From NCBI GenBank assembly GCA_905211485.1, contig CAJMAW010000142.1, positions 1 to 7,096 on the forward strand: 7,096 bases of DNA. Direction: 5' to 3'. Below are positions 1 to 7,065 of this stretch, piece after piece. Made by a program: the position numbers and the translations under genes. Each line of letters starts with the position of its first letter. The stretch's first letter is position 1. The notes beneath the pieces are model-generated. The model did no database searches, was not told the origin of the DNA, and saw only the letters and a list, made by a program, of their open reading frames with translations. The stretch is from an uncultured Lentisphaeria bacterium (lineage in GTDB: Bacteria > Verrucomicrobiota > Lentisphaeria > Victivallales > UBA1829).

Positions 1-8
1 CCTGCCGT

Positions 9-42
9 ATTTTTTTATTTTTTTATTTTTTTATTTTATTTT
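9..42. repeat. A/T tandem tract (three 8-base units plus two 5-base units)
   Basis: The plus strand holds three exact copies of A followed by seven T (starting at 9, 17 and 25), then two copies of A followed by four T (33 and 38). It lies 27 bases beyond the SDR stop codon. Read in the SDR direction it is A-rich, so it is not the U-tract of a terminator for that gene. It could serve a transcript arriving from the left, outside the window. Positions 43-68 show nothing further. Confidence 0.8.
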
Positions 43-68
43 CCATTCCCCCTCTCACCGGGAAAGAA

Positions 69-830
69 TCACATGATCGTATACCTGCCGTCAATGACGA
101 TTTCCTGTCCGACGACAAAATCAGAAAGTTCCGACGCAAGGAAAAGCAAAGCCCCCTGATGATCCTCCGGAGATCCGCAACGGTCTATCGGCGCGGTTTT
201 GAAAAAAACATCCAGCACTTCAGGGAAAAGATCCCCACCTTCGTCACCCCCGGACTGATACAGTTCACCCGGATTCCGAAACGGATGAATTCGGCAGCCG
301 CAGCACGTGTCATGTGAATCACAGCGGCTTTTAACACACTGTAGGGCAATTGAGGATCCGGCCAGATCACATGCCCGCAGATGGAACCGATATTGATGAT
401 CTTGCCATAACGATTCGGAATCATAACACGCGCCTCCTCGCGGAGACAAAGCCAGGTCCCGTCCAGATTGACGTCCATCTGACGCCGCCATTCCTCCTGG
501 GAAACATCAATGCACCCCTTGATCGGGATGGAAATACCCGCATTGTTGACGGCGATGTCCAGCCTCCCGAAGGCCTCGGCTGTACGATCGACCATCTCCC
601 GGACATCTTCTTTTCTGGAGATATCCGCCGTGACGGCAAGGTTTTTCCGCCCCCGTCGCATCTGCAATCTCCGCGGCGGTTCTTGCGGCATTCTCCCCGA
701 TGATGTCGGCGACAGCCACATTTGCGCCCGCCTCCGCAAGAGCCATTGCAAATCCCCGGCCGAGACCGCGCCCGCCCCCCGTGACAAGCGCGTTTTTCCC
801 GTCCAGACGGAATTTCTCCAGGATACTCAA
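69..830 (-). pseudogene. SDR-family NAD(P)-dependent oxidoreductase, interrupted by two compensating frameshifts
   Basis: This is a classical short-chain dehydrogenase/reductase of about 253 residues once the frame is repaired, the usual family length. In repaired numbering it shows the Rossmann TGGGRGLG motif (17-24), an Asp after strand 2 (D42, suggesting NAD rather than NADP), NNAG (95-98), and a catalytic set of N121, S149, Y163 and K167 (YSVLK). It also has the ISPG motif (191-194) and a C-terminal VIDGRY where VDGGY is usual. The frame moves by one extra base near 642-654 (runs of five T and five C on the plus strand) and returns by one missing base near 233-251. The first and last segments therefore share a frame. 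The TTG start overlaps the transketolase stop as TTGA, with no clear Shine-Dalgarno, which implies coupled translation. Company of a split transketolase suggests oxidation or reduction of a sugar, polyol or sugar acid. The substrate is not readable from the sequence. Broken gene and sequencing error are both possible. Confidence 0.85.
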
Positions 831-1750
831 GACAAAACCGCTTTTACTGCGTTCATGACAGGCCGCACCCCAAGTCCATAGTGCTCCAGAAGCCAGCCCT
901 GTGAACCGACTTCCTTGATGTTCACATCCGGGAATGCCAGTCTCCGGAAGGGAACGTTCCCGCAGCCCTCGTCCATGAGCACTTCCGCGACCGCGCTGCC
1001 CACGCCGCCGGAAAGGTTGTGCTCCTCCAGGACCACGATTCCCCCCGTCTCCTTCGCCGCGCGGACAATCGCCGCACGGTCAATCGGCTTGATCGAATAC
1101 AGACTCACCAGACGGCAATGGATTCCCTCTTTTTCAAGCTCCTCGACCGCACGTTTGGCATGAATTCCGACGGTCCCGGCAAAAATGACCGTCGCATCAT
1201 CGCCTTCCCTCACAGTGGCCGAGCCCCCGATTCTGAAATCATCAAGCGGCCCCTCATGAATATCGGGCTCGTTCTTGTATCCGCAGCGGTAGTAGACGGG
1301 GCCGTCATACGCCATCATGGCATGGACGGCGGCCCGCGCTTCGGCAATGTCGCAGGGGACAAGGACAACCATGCCCGGAAGAGCACGCATGATGGCGATG
1401 TCCTCCGTCGAATGGTGGGAAATGCCCAGAGGGCCGTAGGCGACCCCGCCTCCGATGATGACAATCTTGACATTCGCATGATGATAGCAGACGTCGTTCC
1501 GGATCTGCTCCAGACAGCGCAGAGTCGGGAAATTCGCAATGGAATACGTAACCGCGATGTTCCCTTCCATGGCGACCCCGCAGGCCACCCCAGTCATATT
1601 CTGTTCCGCCACGCCGCAGTTGATGAAGCGGTCCGGAAACGCATTGGCAAACCCTTCGATTTCCCCGAAGCCGATATCGGCAAGAACCATGAAGACGCGG
1701 GGATCGCGCTGAGCGATTTTCAAAAGCTCCTGATTGAATGCTCTTCTCAT
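827..1750 (-). CDS. Transketolase, C-terminal subunit (pyrimidine-binding and C-terminal domains)
   Basis: This 307-residue protein is the second half of a thiamine-diphosphate transketolase, encoded separately from its N-terminal partner. It carries the pyrimidine-binding domain with the catalytic glutamate in INCGVAEQNM (E49), the aromatic segment around YSIANF (69-74), and the GISHHSTEDIAIMR stretch (109-122) that in the family contributes substrate-phosphate contacts. A C-terminal alpha/beta domain follows from about residue 180 (SATVREGDDATVIFAGTVG region). Where many relatives read PVYIRLGR, this protein reads PVYYRCGYKN (151-160). The expected arginine (R155) is kept, but its surroundings differ, which may reflect another acceptor sugar. 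The ATG overlaps the partner's TAA by one base (TAATG). A GGAGGA Shine-Dalgarno lies inside the end of the partner gene at 1760-1765. The reaction expected is two-carbon ketol transfer between sugars in the cytoplasm, as a complex with the upstream product. Confidence 0.93.
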   Translation of the reverse strand: MRRAFNQELLKIAQRDPRVFMVLADIGFGEIEGFANAFPDRFINCGVAEQNMTGVACGVAMEGNIAVTYSIANFPTLRCLEQIRNDVCYHHANVKIVIIGGGVAYGPLGISHHSTEDIAIMRALPGMVVLVPCDIAEARAAVHAMMAYDGPVYYRCGYKNEPDIHEGPLDDFRIGGSATVREGDDATVIFAGTVGIHAKRAVEELEKEGIHCRLVSLYSIKPIDRAAIVRAAKETGGIVVLEEHNLSGGVGSAVAEVLMDEGCGNVPFRRLAFPDVNIKEVGSQGWLLEHYGLGVRPVMNAVKAVLS

Positions 1751-2574
1751 TATTCTGCTTCCTCCAATTCTCTGAGCGCCTGTTCAAAAAGTGTTTCGTT
1801 AAGTCCGCCGTAGTGCCATTTGTAGTCGTTTTCCATGAAGCTGACGCCCTTGCCTTTCACGGTCCGGAAAACGAGTGCGGAAGGTTTCCCCGTTTCCAGA
1901 GGCAGACGGGAGAAGGCGTCTCCGATCGCGTCCATGTCGTGCCCGTCCACCGTGAGGGCCTTCCAGCCGAACATTTCCAGTTTCGGCGCAAGCGGATCAA
2001 GATTGATGATATCCTTAGAAGCACCCAGGGCCTGAAGACGGTTGTAGTCCACAAGCATGGTGAGGTTGTCCCAGGAGTGCTGCCCGGCAAGCATGACGGC
2101 TTCCCAGGTGGAGCCTTCATTGAGATCCCCGTCGCTGACCAGGCAGAAGATCCGGTGTTTGTGCCCCGCCTGTTTCGCCGCCATGGCCATCCCGCATGCG
2201 ACGGGCAGCCCATGCACCAGGGAACCCGTCGAAAATTCGACCCCGGGAACATGATGGGAGATGTGCCCGCTCAATTTGCCGTTGTCCTGATAATAAGTCT
2301 CCAGCCAGTCCTTCGGGAAAAACCCTTTTTCCGCAAGTGTCGCCAGCAGCGCGGCGCCGCCATGCCCCTTGCTGAGGATGAAACGGTCCCGATCCGGCGC
2401 CTTCGGAGCCTCCGCACTGACATTTAATACCTGATTGTAAAGAACTGCGTAAATATCCGCCGTGGACAGCATGCTCCCGATGTGTCCGCTCTTCCCGCGA
2501 TATACCATGCGCAGACAGTGAAGACGGATCTTCTTCGCCAGATCCCGGCATTGTTTCCGCTGAACTTCATCCAT
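1750..2574 (-). CDS. Transketolase, N-terminal subunit (TPP diphosphate-binding domain)
   Basis: This 274-residue protein is the diphosphate-binding half of a split transketolase. Visible motifs are GHIGSM (30-35), SKGHG with the conserved active-site histidine (68-72), and GSLVHGLPVACG (117-128). The thiamine-diphosphate/Mg motif follows as SDGDLNEG (147-154) with its asparagine in VDYN (N178), then DGHD (210-213) with another expected active-site histidine. I chose the ATG at 2574 because AAGGAGGA (2583-2590) lies eight bases upstream. A longer reading from 2604 would begin upstream of this Shine-Dalgarno and is less likely. It is the first gene of the operon with the C-terminal half and an SDR. 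Split transketolases occur widely in bacteria and archaea, often in dedicated sugar pathways rather than as the housekeeping enzyme. Which sugar is handled here cannot be read from the sequence. Confidence 0.93.
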   Translation of the reverse strand: MDEVQRKQCRDLAKKIRLHCLRMVYRGKSGHIGSMLSTADIYAVLYNQVLNVSAEAPKAPDRDRFILSKGHGGAALLATLAEKGFFPKDWLETYYQDNGKLSGHISHHVPGVEFSTGSLVHGLPVACGMAMAAKQAGHKHRIFCLVSDGDLNEGSTWEAVMLAGQHSWDNLTMLVDYNRLQALGASKDIINLDPLAPKLEMFGWKALTVDGHDMDAIGDAFSRLPLETGKPSALVFRTVKGKGVSFMENDYKWHYGGLNETLFEQALRELEEAE

Positions 2575-2582
2575 GGATGGAT

Positions 2583-2590
2583 TCCTCCTT
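2583..2590 (-). promoter_or_regulatory. Shine-Dalgarno of the transketolase operon
   Basis: AAGGAGGA on the minus strand lies eight bases before the ATG at 2574. It decides the start against the longer in-frame reading from 2604. Confidence 0.85.
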
Positions 2591-2623
2591 CTGTTGAGAA
2601 CCACGATTTATTTTCTCTTGTCT

Positions 2624-2652
2624 ATTATATATCGAAAAAAATATTTTGTCAA
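2624..2652 (-). promoter_or_regulatory. Consensus sigma70-type promoter of the transketolase/SDR operon
   Basis: On the minus strand a perfect TTGACA (-35, 2652-2647) and a perfect TATAAT (-10, 2629-2624) are separated by exactly 17 bases. The start of transcription would fall near 2617, giving a leader of about 43 bases to the ATG at 2574. A full-consensus promoter would be strong unless repressed, which fits the divergent repressor gene next door. Confidence 0.88.
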
Positions 2653-2677
2653 TCCGTTTTCCTCCTTTTTTTGACAA
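2638..2677. promoter_or_regulatory. Candidate ROK operator elements in the divergent promoter region
   Basis: Two symmetric elements lie here. AAAATATTTT (2638-2647) is a perfect palindrome inside the spacer of the operon promoter. TTGTCAA (2646-2652) and TTGACAA (2671-2677) form an inverted repeat whose arms coincide with the -35 boxes of the two divergent promoters, 18 bases apart. Part of the second symmetry is automatic, because two facing TTGACA boxes are an inverted repeat by nature. The AT palindrome is the better operator candidate; AT-rich palindromes are known for Mlc/NagC-like ROK repressors. The assignment is inferred. Confidence 0.4.
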
Positions 2678-2698
2678 TTTCGGAAAAAGCAGTATCTT
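2671..2698 (+). promoter_or_regulatory. Promoter of the ROK regulator gene
   Basis: TTGACA (2671-2676) is followed after 16 bases by TATCTT (2693-2698), a four-of-six match to TATAAT. Transcription would start near 2705. That makes the in-frame ATG at 2704 unlikely and supports translation from 2743. Confidence 0.6.
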
Positions 2699-2742
2699 AC
2701 CCGATGAAAGCAAATGCCACTGAAGAAAGGCGGAGGACGCGC

Positions 2743-3969
2743 ATGAGATCGGAAAAAATACTGAAACTCAATGACATCAAAACGCGCAACATGCTGTCTC
2801 TGCTCGGACTTCTGCTGGAACACGAATCCCTCTCGAGAATCGAGCTCGCACGCAAAATGAATTGCGACAACGCCACGGTGACCCGCGCCGTGCGCGATCT
2901 CCTCGGTCGCGGCCTCCTCGTTTCCAGCGGAAGAACGGAACTCCGCCACGGCCGCCCGCGCGAACTGCTCTCCGTAAATCCGGACGGCCGCTATATCATC
3001 GGAATCGCCCTCGCTCCCGACGGCATCACAGGAGTCATGACCGATCTGCGCGGAAGGATCAAAGTCCGCGAACAGGCCTTCTTTCTCCCCGCCCGCCGCA
3101 CCCGGGAACTTTTCCTTGTAACGCTGGAAAAGATCACTTCACGCCTTCTTCAATCCGCAGGGGACCGTCTGGCCGGAGTCGGAGTCTCCACCTTCGGCGC
3201 GGGCATGGGAGTCATGCAGAACGACATCGCCAATTTCCCGGAGCTGAACGGGCTCAATCTTCAGGATTTCTTCCTCGGAAAATTCCAGCTCAGCCCCGAA
3301 TTTTCCGACATGATGATCTGCCGCATGTACTATGAACTGATCCGGCACAGAGAAAGCCGGAACGGAAGTGTCCTTTTCCTTTCCGCAGGAAAAGGCATCG
3401 GAATGGCGGCCGCCATCGACGGAAAAATCGTTTTCAGCAGAAAGCGCCACGGCGGCGAACTCGGACACAACATCTGCGAGCCGGACGGACTGCCCTGCGC
3501 CTGCGGACGCAGAGGCTGCCTCGAAACCCGCTGCTCTTCCCAGGCAATTCTCCAGGAGGCGAAAAAACGCTTCCGCAGACCCGCCATGACCTTCCATGAA
3601 TTCGCGGACCTCTACCGGAATCAGGATCCCCGGGCTGCAGATATTGTAGAAAAAGCCGTCCGCTTCCTGGCTGTGGCCCTGGCAAATCTGCTGAACAACC
3701 TGGCTCCTGACAGTCTGATTTTTTCAGGAGAACTTTCCGGACTGGGGGAAAATTTCCTAAATTCGCTTGAAAAGTCCATCAGAAGCCTGCTGTTTCCTTT
3801 CGCGGAAAAGGAGCTCTCTTTCGTCAGAAGGGATTTGAATGATGAATGCGATGCCGTCGGGGCAGCTCTTCTGGTCACGGCAAAACTTCTGAGCGATCCG
3901 GAGGAGTTTGAAAAGTCCTGTCCCCATCTGCAGGATGTCATTCCAGACGGGGCAGAACCCAGGGAATAA
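2743..3969 (+). CDS. ROK-family transcriptional regulator (winged helix plus ROK sugar-binding domain)
   Basis: This is a 408-residue repressor-type ROK protein. An N-terminal winged helix spans about 15-75 (LSRIELARKMN, then recognition-helix region NATVTRAVRDLLGRGLL). The ROK domain follows. The zinc motif is complete: H242 in GGELGHN and C252, C254 and C259 in CACGRRGCLE. The kinase function looks lost. The phosphate-binding DxGxT-like segment reads GIALAPDG (87-94), and where sugar kinases carry the ENDAN catalytic region this protein reads FSDMM (187-191). It probably senses a sugar or sugar phosphate without phosphorylating it. The start at 2743 was chosen for GGAGG at 2732-2736, six bases upstream, and because the predicted transcript starts near 2705. 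An in-frame ATG at 2704 exists but is weaker. The gene diverges from the split-transketolase/SDR operon and is the obvious candidate for its regulator. That link is inferred from position. Confidence 0.92.
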   Translation: MRSEKILKLNDIKTRNMLSLLGLLLEHESLSRIELARKMNCDNATVTRAVRDLLGRGLLVSSGRTELRHGRPRELLSVNPDGRYIIGIALAPDGITGVMTDLRGRIKVREQAFFLPARRTRELFLVTLEKITSRLLQSAGDRLAGVGVSTFGAGMGVMQNDIANFPELNGLNLQDFFLGKFQLSPEFSDMMICRMYYELIRHRESRNGSVLFLSAGKGIGMAAAIDGKIVFSRKRHGGELGHNICEPDGLPCACGRRGCLETRCSSQAILQEAKKRFRRPAMTFHEFADLYRNQDPRAADIVEKAVRFLAVALANLLNNLAPDSLIFSGELSGLGENFLNSLEKSIRSLLFPFAEKELSFVRRDLNDECDAVGAALLVTAKLLSDPEEFEKSCPHLQDVIPDGAEPRE

Positions 3970-4167
3970 CGGCTGCTCTGGGGGGATCTCCCGGAAAAAT
4001 ACCGTTCTCTTTTTTTCCTTCCCTCTCCTCAATCATGATTCATCATGCGGCGGAGAGGAAGGGGCGGAAAAGTTTTTTCCCTCTTTTCCTCTTGCGGGTT
4101 TTCTTTTCCCGGAGGGCGGAGGTGAAAATAGGGAAAAGAAGAAATGGAAAGGCAAACGGGAGAGGAA
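3970..4167. other. Convergent intergenic region with several inverted repeats
   Basis: No gene is apparent between the ROK stop and the LOG stop. AATCATGATT (4031-4040) is a perfect palindrome. GAGGAA (4055-4060) pairs with TTCCTC (4086-4091) around an inner GGAAAA (4066-4071)/TTTTCC (4075-4080) hairpin. With G-U pairs this could form one long stem in plus-strand RNA. A T-rich run occurs at 4011-4018, but no strong GC stem immediately precedes it, only a three-base-pair GGG/CCC. Transcription from both sides presumably ends here. I cannot name a clear intrinsic terminator. Confidence 0.5.
4101..4140. repeat. Ten-base inverted repeat downstream of the LOG gene
   Basis: TTCTTTTCCC (4101-4110) and GGGAAAAGAA (4131-4140) are exact reverse complements separated by 20 bases. 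It lies 27 bases past the LOG stop on the minus strand. No U-tract follows on either strand, so it is not a textbook intrinsic terminator. It may stabilise RNA 3' ends or halt convergent transcripts. Confidence 0.55.
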
Positions 4168-4734
4168 TCAGCCGGGTCCTGCCAGCTGTTTGAAAAGGAG
4201 TTCGGGAGTCTTTCCTGTCTTCAGCAGATGTCTGTGTCTGGGGGAGTTGAATCCTTCCCGAATGCTTCGTTCCATCCATTCCAGCAGCGGGTCGAAATAC
4301 CCGTTGACATTGAGGATGCCGACTGGATGGCGGTGGCCCTGTTTTGCCTTGCGCAGGGCGAGAGCGTCAAAGAGTTCGTCCCAGGTTCCGAATCCGCCCG
4401 GGAGAGCCACAACGGCATCCGCAAGGCGGAGCATTTCCGCTTTCCGTTCCGCAAGTGTTCCCACCACGGTGTATCCGCTCAGCCCCGGATGGCGCAGGGA
4501 TTCGGGAAATGTGGAAGGAAAAACTCCGTAGACGGATCCCCCGTTCGCGAGAACGGTATCCGCCAGGACTTTCATGAGCCCGATATTGCTTCCGCCATAA
4601 ATGAGTGTCATGCCCTGTCCAGCGAGATAACACCCGAAGTTCTCCGCCGCCTCCGCATACACAGGGAGAACGGGCATCTGCGAAGAACAGTACACGGCGA
4701 CATTCCGGATACGTTTGAGTTTTTCCGCTTTCAT
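4168..4734 (-). CDS. LOG-family (TIGR00730-type) nucleotide 5'-monophosphate phosphoribohydrolase
   Basis: This 188-residue Rossmann-like protein shows the family signatures YGGSNIGLM (46-54), ERKAEM with the conserved arginine and lysine (R97, K98), and the diagnostic PGGFGTWDE (112-120). LOG proteins release bases from nucleoside monophosphates; plant and some bacterial members activate cytokinins. In most bacteria the physiological substrate is unsettled, so a lysine-decarboxylase label would be misleading. Length fits the family (about 180-200). The start is uncertain. ATG at 4734 gives a typical N-terminus but sits 13 bases from the GGAGGG at 4748-4753. An in-frame TTG at 4740 sits seven bases away and adds two residues. 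The longer reading from 4803 is excluded because the predicted promoter lies at 4794-4822. It appears to be a single-gene unit, unrelated in function to its neighbours. Confidence 0.9.
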   Translation of the reverse strand: MKAEKLKRIRNVAVYCSSQMPVLPVYAEAAENFGCYLAGQGMTLIYGGSNIGLMKVLADTVLANGGSVYGVFPSTFPESLRHPGLSGYTVVGTLAERKAEMLRLADAVVALPGGFGTWDELFDALALRKAKQGHRHPVGILNVNGYFDPLLEWMERSIREGFNSPRHRHLLKTGKTPELLFKQLAGPG

Positions 4735-4793
4735 TTTCAAAAGGCTTCCCTCCGTTTTTTCCCTCTGGACAGACGACACGCGGACATGTAAAA

Positions 4794-4822
4794 AGAATAG
4801 CACCGCAGAAAAAGATTGTCAA
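4794..4822 (-). promoter_or_regulatory. Extended -10 promoter of the LOG gene
   Basis: On the minus strand TTGACA (4822-4817) and TATTCT (4799-4794) are separated by 17 bases. The -10 box is preceded by TGC, the extended -10 pattern. Transcription would start near 4787, about 50 bases before the ATG. Confidence 0.75.
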
Positions 4823-4974
4823 CTGCTACTGTTTCCCCTTTCCTCTGGGATCGGGATCCCCCCATAGGAATCCATCTCCTTCCGGGAGCCAGTTCTGAAT
4901 ATTCCCCCTTCTCGGCAGGATTTATTTCACTTTTCTCCTTTTCTCCTTTCCCCGTGGCTTTGCTTTGCAATGCA

Positions 4975-5000
4975 CCGGGAAAAAATTGCACTATTCCCGG
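4975..5000. repeat. Inverted repeat CCGGGAA / TTCCCGG
   Basis: CCGGGAA (4975-4981) and TTCCCGG (4994-5000) are exact reverse complements with a 12-base AT-rich interval. They lie 83 bases before the GntR-type regulator start. It could be an operator for that regulator or an RNA hairpin in its leader. The sequence alone cannot decide. Confidence 0.5.
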
Positions 5001-5047
5001 AAGCGAGACTTGCTTTCTCAGGAAATGTGGATTAAAGTTCTTCCAAT

Positions 5048-5077
5048 CTGGCACAAAATAACAATAAAACTGGCACA
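5048..5077 (+). repeat. Direct repeat CTGGCACA, 22-base period
   Basis: CTGGCACA occurs at 5048-5055 and again at 5070-5077, so the copies are 22 bases apart, about two helical turns. Both lie just before the regulator ATG at 5083. Same-face spacing suits a site bound by two protein units, possibly the regulator itself. This is inferred. Confidence 0.45.
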
Positions 5078-5082
5078 TAATC

Positions 5083-6180
5083 ATGACAAAGATACAAAAC
5101 AATCCGGAATGGAAGGGAAAAGGGAAGAAGAGCTCCGGAGATATCCACGGATACGCCGCACTGGCGACAATTCTTTCCAGAGAGATCCACGGCGGAGCGT
5201 TTCAGCCCGGAGAGAAACTCCCGGGGGCCAGAGCGATTGCCATGCAGTACGGCGTGGGACGCCGCGTCGCGTGCTGTGCGCTGGATCTCCTTGCAATGAA
5301 GGGGATTGTCCGTTGCAAAGCAAGGAGCGGATATTATGTATCGGAAGACATACGGCCGGGGAGGAGATACCGGATCGGAGTGTTTTCTTTTGGACTCCAG
5401 CCCTATGTGTGCGGGGAGATTCTTTCGCATATTTATCATGCGCTGATGCTTCGCGGATATAGCATGGTGTATGGTTCCGACTGCGAAAAAAATGGGGGAA
5501 CTCTCAAGAAGTTCCTGAAGGACAATCCCGGAATGGATGCCCTGCTGCTCCACGGGTTTATGACGGAAAACGCGTTGAAGGCGCTTTCCGGCTGGAAAAG
5601 ACCGTATCTTCTGATGGGAGTGTATCCGCATCTGGCGGAGAACCATCCCTGCGAGGACGGCGGATATAAGCAGATGCTGGAAAACGCTTTGACGGAGTCT
5701 CTGAAACCGTTCAGCGGGAAACATGTGGCCTGTGTCCTTGGAGATCGGAGCTCGCCATCCGACCGTGTCGTCATGGAAACGGTCCGCGCCGCGATTCAGA
5801 AGAGCGGAACTTTCACAAACGCCTCCTCTCTCCGCCATGCGGACGGCAACGGATTCGGACTGATCCGGAATCTCCTGAAGAAGGAAAGACCCGATGTTTT
5901 CATTTCCATCGGGATTTTCCTGGTGGCTGCGGCACGTTTGTTTCAGGAGGATCCCGAACTTCCGCGGCCGTATGTGATCGGCATCGGGAAAATAGACTTC
6001 CCGTACGGAGTGACTCCTGCCGTCGACCATTTCGTGAGTCTGAGCACCTACAAAAGAATTGCTTATTCCTCTGTGGATTCCATTCTGCGGATGCTGGAAG
6101 AAGAGAAGACAGCTCCATCGGAATCGGTGAAAAATTCAATTGCGGCAACAAAAAAGAATACGGAATTTGAAAAGACATGA
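5083..6180 (+). CDS. GntR-type regulator with LacI/periplasmic-binding-protein-like sensor domain
   Basis: This 365-residue regulator has a GntR-like winged helix at about 24-87 (REIHGGAFQPGEKLPGARAI, helix-turn-helix, wing ending RSGYYVSEDI). A LacI/ribose-binding-protein-like sensor follows from about 95 (RYRIGVFSF) to about 340, ending in a polar Lys/Glu/Ser tail. The positions normally reading VSRxTVRxAL are VGRRVACCAL (58-67), so the recognition helix is atypical. The ATG at 5083 is the only sensible start: an in-frame TAA lies at 5065 and the wHTH begins about 22 residues in. It has no Shine-Dalgarno, unlike its neighbours. The pseudopilin-like gene begins 30 bases after its stop, so co-transcription is likely. 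The domain architecture matches sugar-responsive regulators such as AraR of Bacillus. The ligand and targets are unknown. Confidence 0.85.
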   Translation: MTKIQNNPEWKGKGKKSSGDIHGYAALATILSREIHGGAFQPGEKLPGARAIAMQYGVGRRVACCALDLLAMKGIVRCKARSGYYVSEDIRPGRRYRIGVFSFGLQPYVCGEILSHIYHALMLRGYSMVYGSDCEKNGGTLKKFLKDNPGMDALLLHGFMTENALKALSGWKRPYLLMGVYPHLAENHPCEDGGYKQMLENALTESLKPFSGKHVACVLGDRSSPSDRVVMETVRAAIQKSGTFTNASSLRHADGNGFGLIRNLLKKERPDVFISIGIFLVAAARLFQEDPELPRPYVIGIGKIDFPYGVTPAVDHFVSLSTYKRIAYSSVDSILRMLEEEKTAPSESVKNSIAATKKNTEFEKT

Positions 6181-6210
6181 ACACAAAGCAGAAAAAAAGG
6201 GGAGGATGAA

Positions 6211-7001
<791 letters not shown>

Positions 7002-7065
7002 ATTCAGAAAAAGAAGCTCAGACTTTGCAAAGCCGCAAAAGAATATTGCGAAGCAAAAAAATACG

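Larger units (their letters stand above)
4823..5082. other. Gene-free regulatory gap between LOG and the GntR regulator
   Basis: No coding frame is credible here. The first part is pyrimidine-rich on the plus strand (about 4831-4955). A small inverted repeat GGGAT/ATCCC (4847-4851, 4856-4860) is present. The right part carries the inverted repeat at 4975-5000 and the direct repeat at 5048-5077. No convincing sigma70 promoter for the regulator was found. The best weak match is TTGCTT with TAAAGT 17 bases on (about 5010-5038). No riboswitch fold was recognised. Confidence 0.5.

Noticed and set aside
350..881. Plus-strand open frames opposite the SDR gene
   Set aside because: They mirror the SDR coding strand, contain no recognisable domain, and the SDR motifs on the minus strand explain the region.
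1019..2427. Long plus-strand open frames opposite the transketolase genes
   Set aside because: They are antisense shadows of GC-rich coding sequence. The minus-strand frames carry complete transketolase motifs.
2482..2742. N-terminal extension of the ROK gene reading back to 2482
   Set aside because: It runs through the divergent promoters and the transketolase start. A Shine-Dalgarno at 2732-2736 and a predicted transcript start near 2705 support 2743.
2704..2742. ATG at 2704 as the start of the ROK regulator
   Set aside because: It has no Shine-Dalgarno and would be leaderless from the predicted promoter. The ATG at 2743 has GGAGG at ideal distance.
4735..4803. N-terminal extension of the LOG protein to 4803
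   Set aside because: It starts inside the predicted promoter, upstream of the inferred transcript start near 4787, and adds residues untypical of LOG proteins.
4847..4860. GGGAT-CGGG-ATCCC hairpin as a terminator or riboswitch stem
   Set aside because: The stem is only five base pairs, no U-tract follows, and no conserved riboswitch core was recognisable.
5049..5085. TGGCAC elements resembling the -24 box of a sigma54 promoter
   Set aside because: Neither copy is followed at the right distance by the TTGC -12 box, and no sigma54 activator gene is seen.
5032..6030. 332-codon minus-strand frame opposite the GntR-type regulator
   Set aside because: It has no recognisable domain, and the plus-strand frame has a coherent winged helix and sensor domain.
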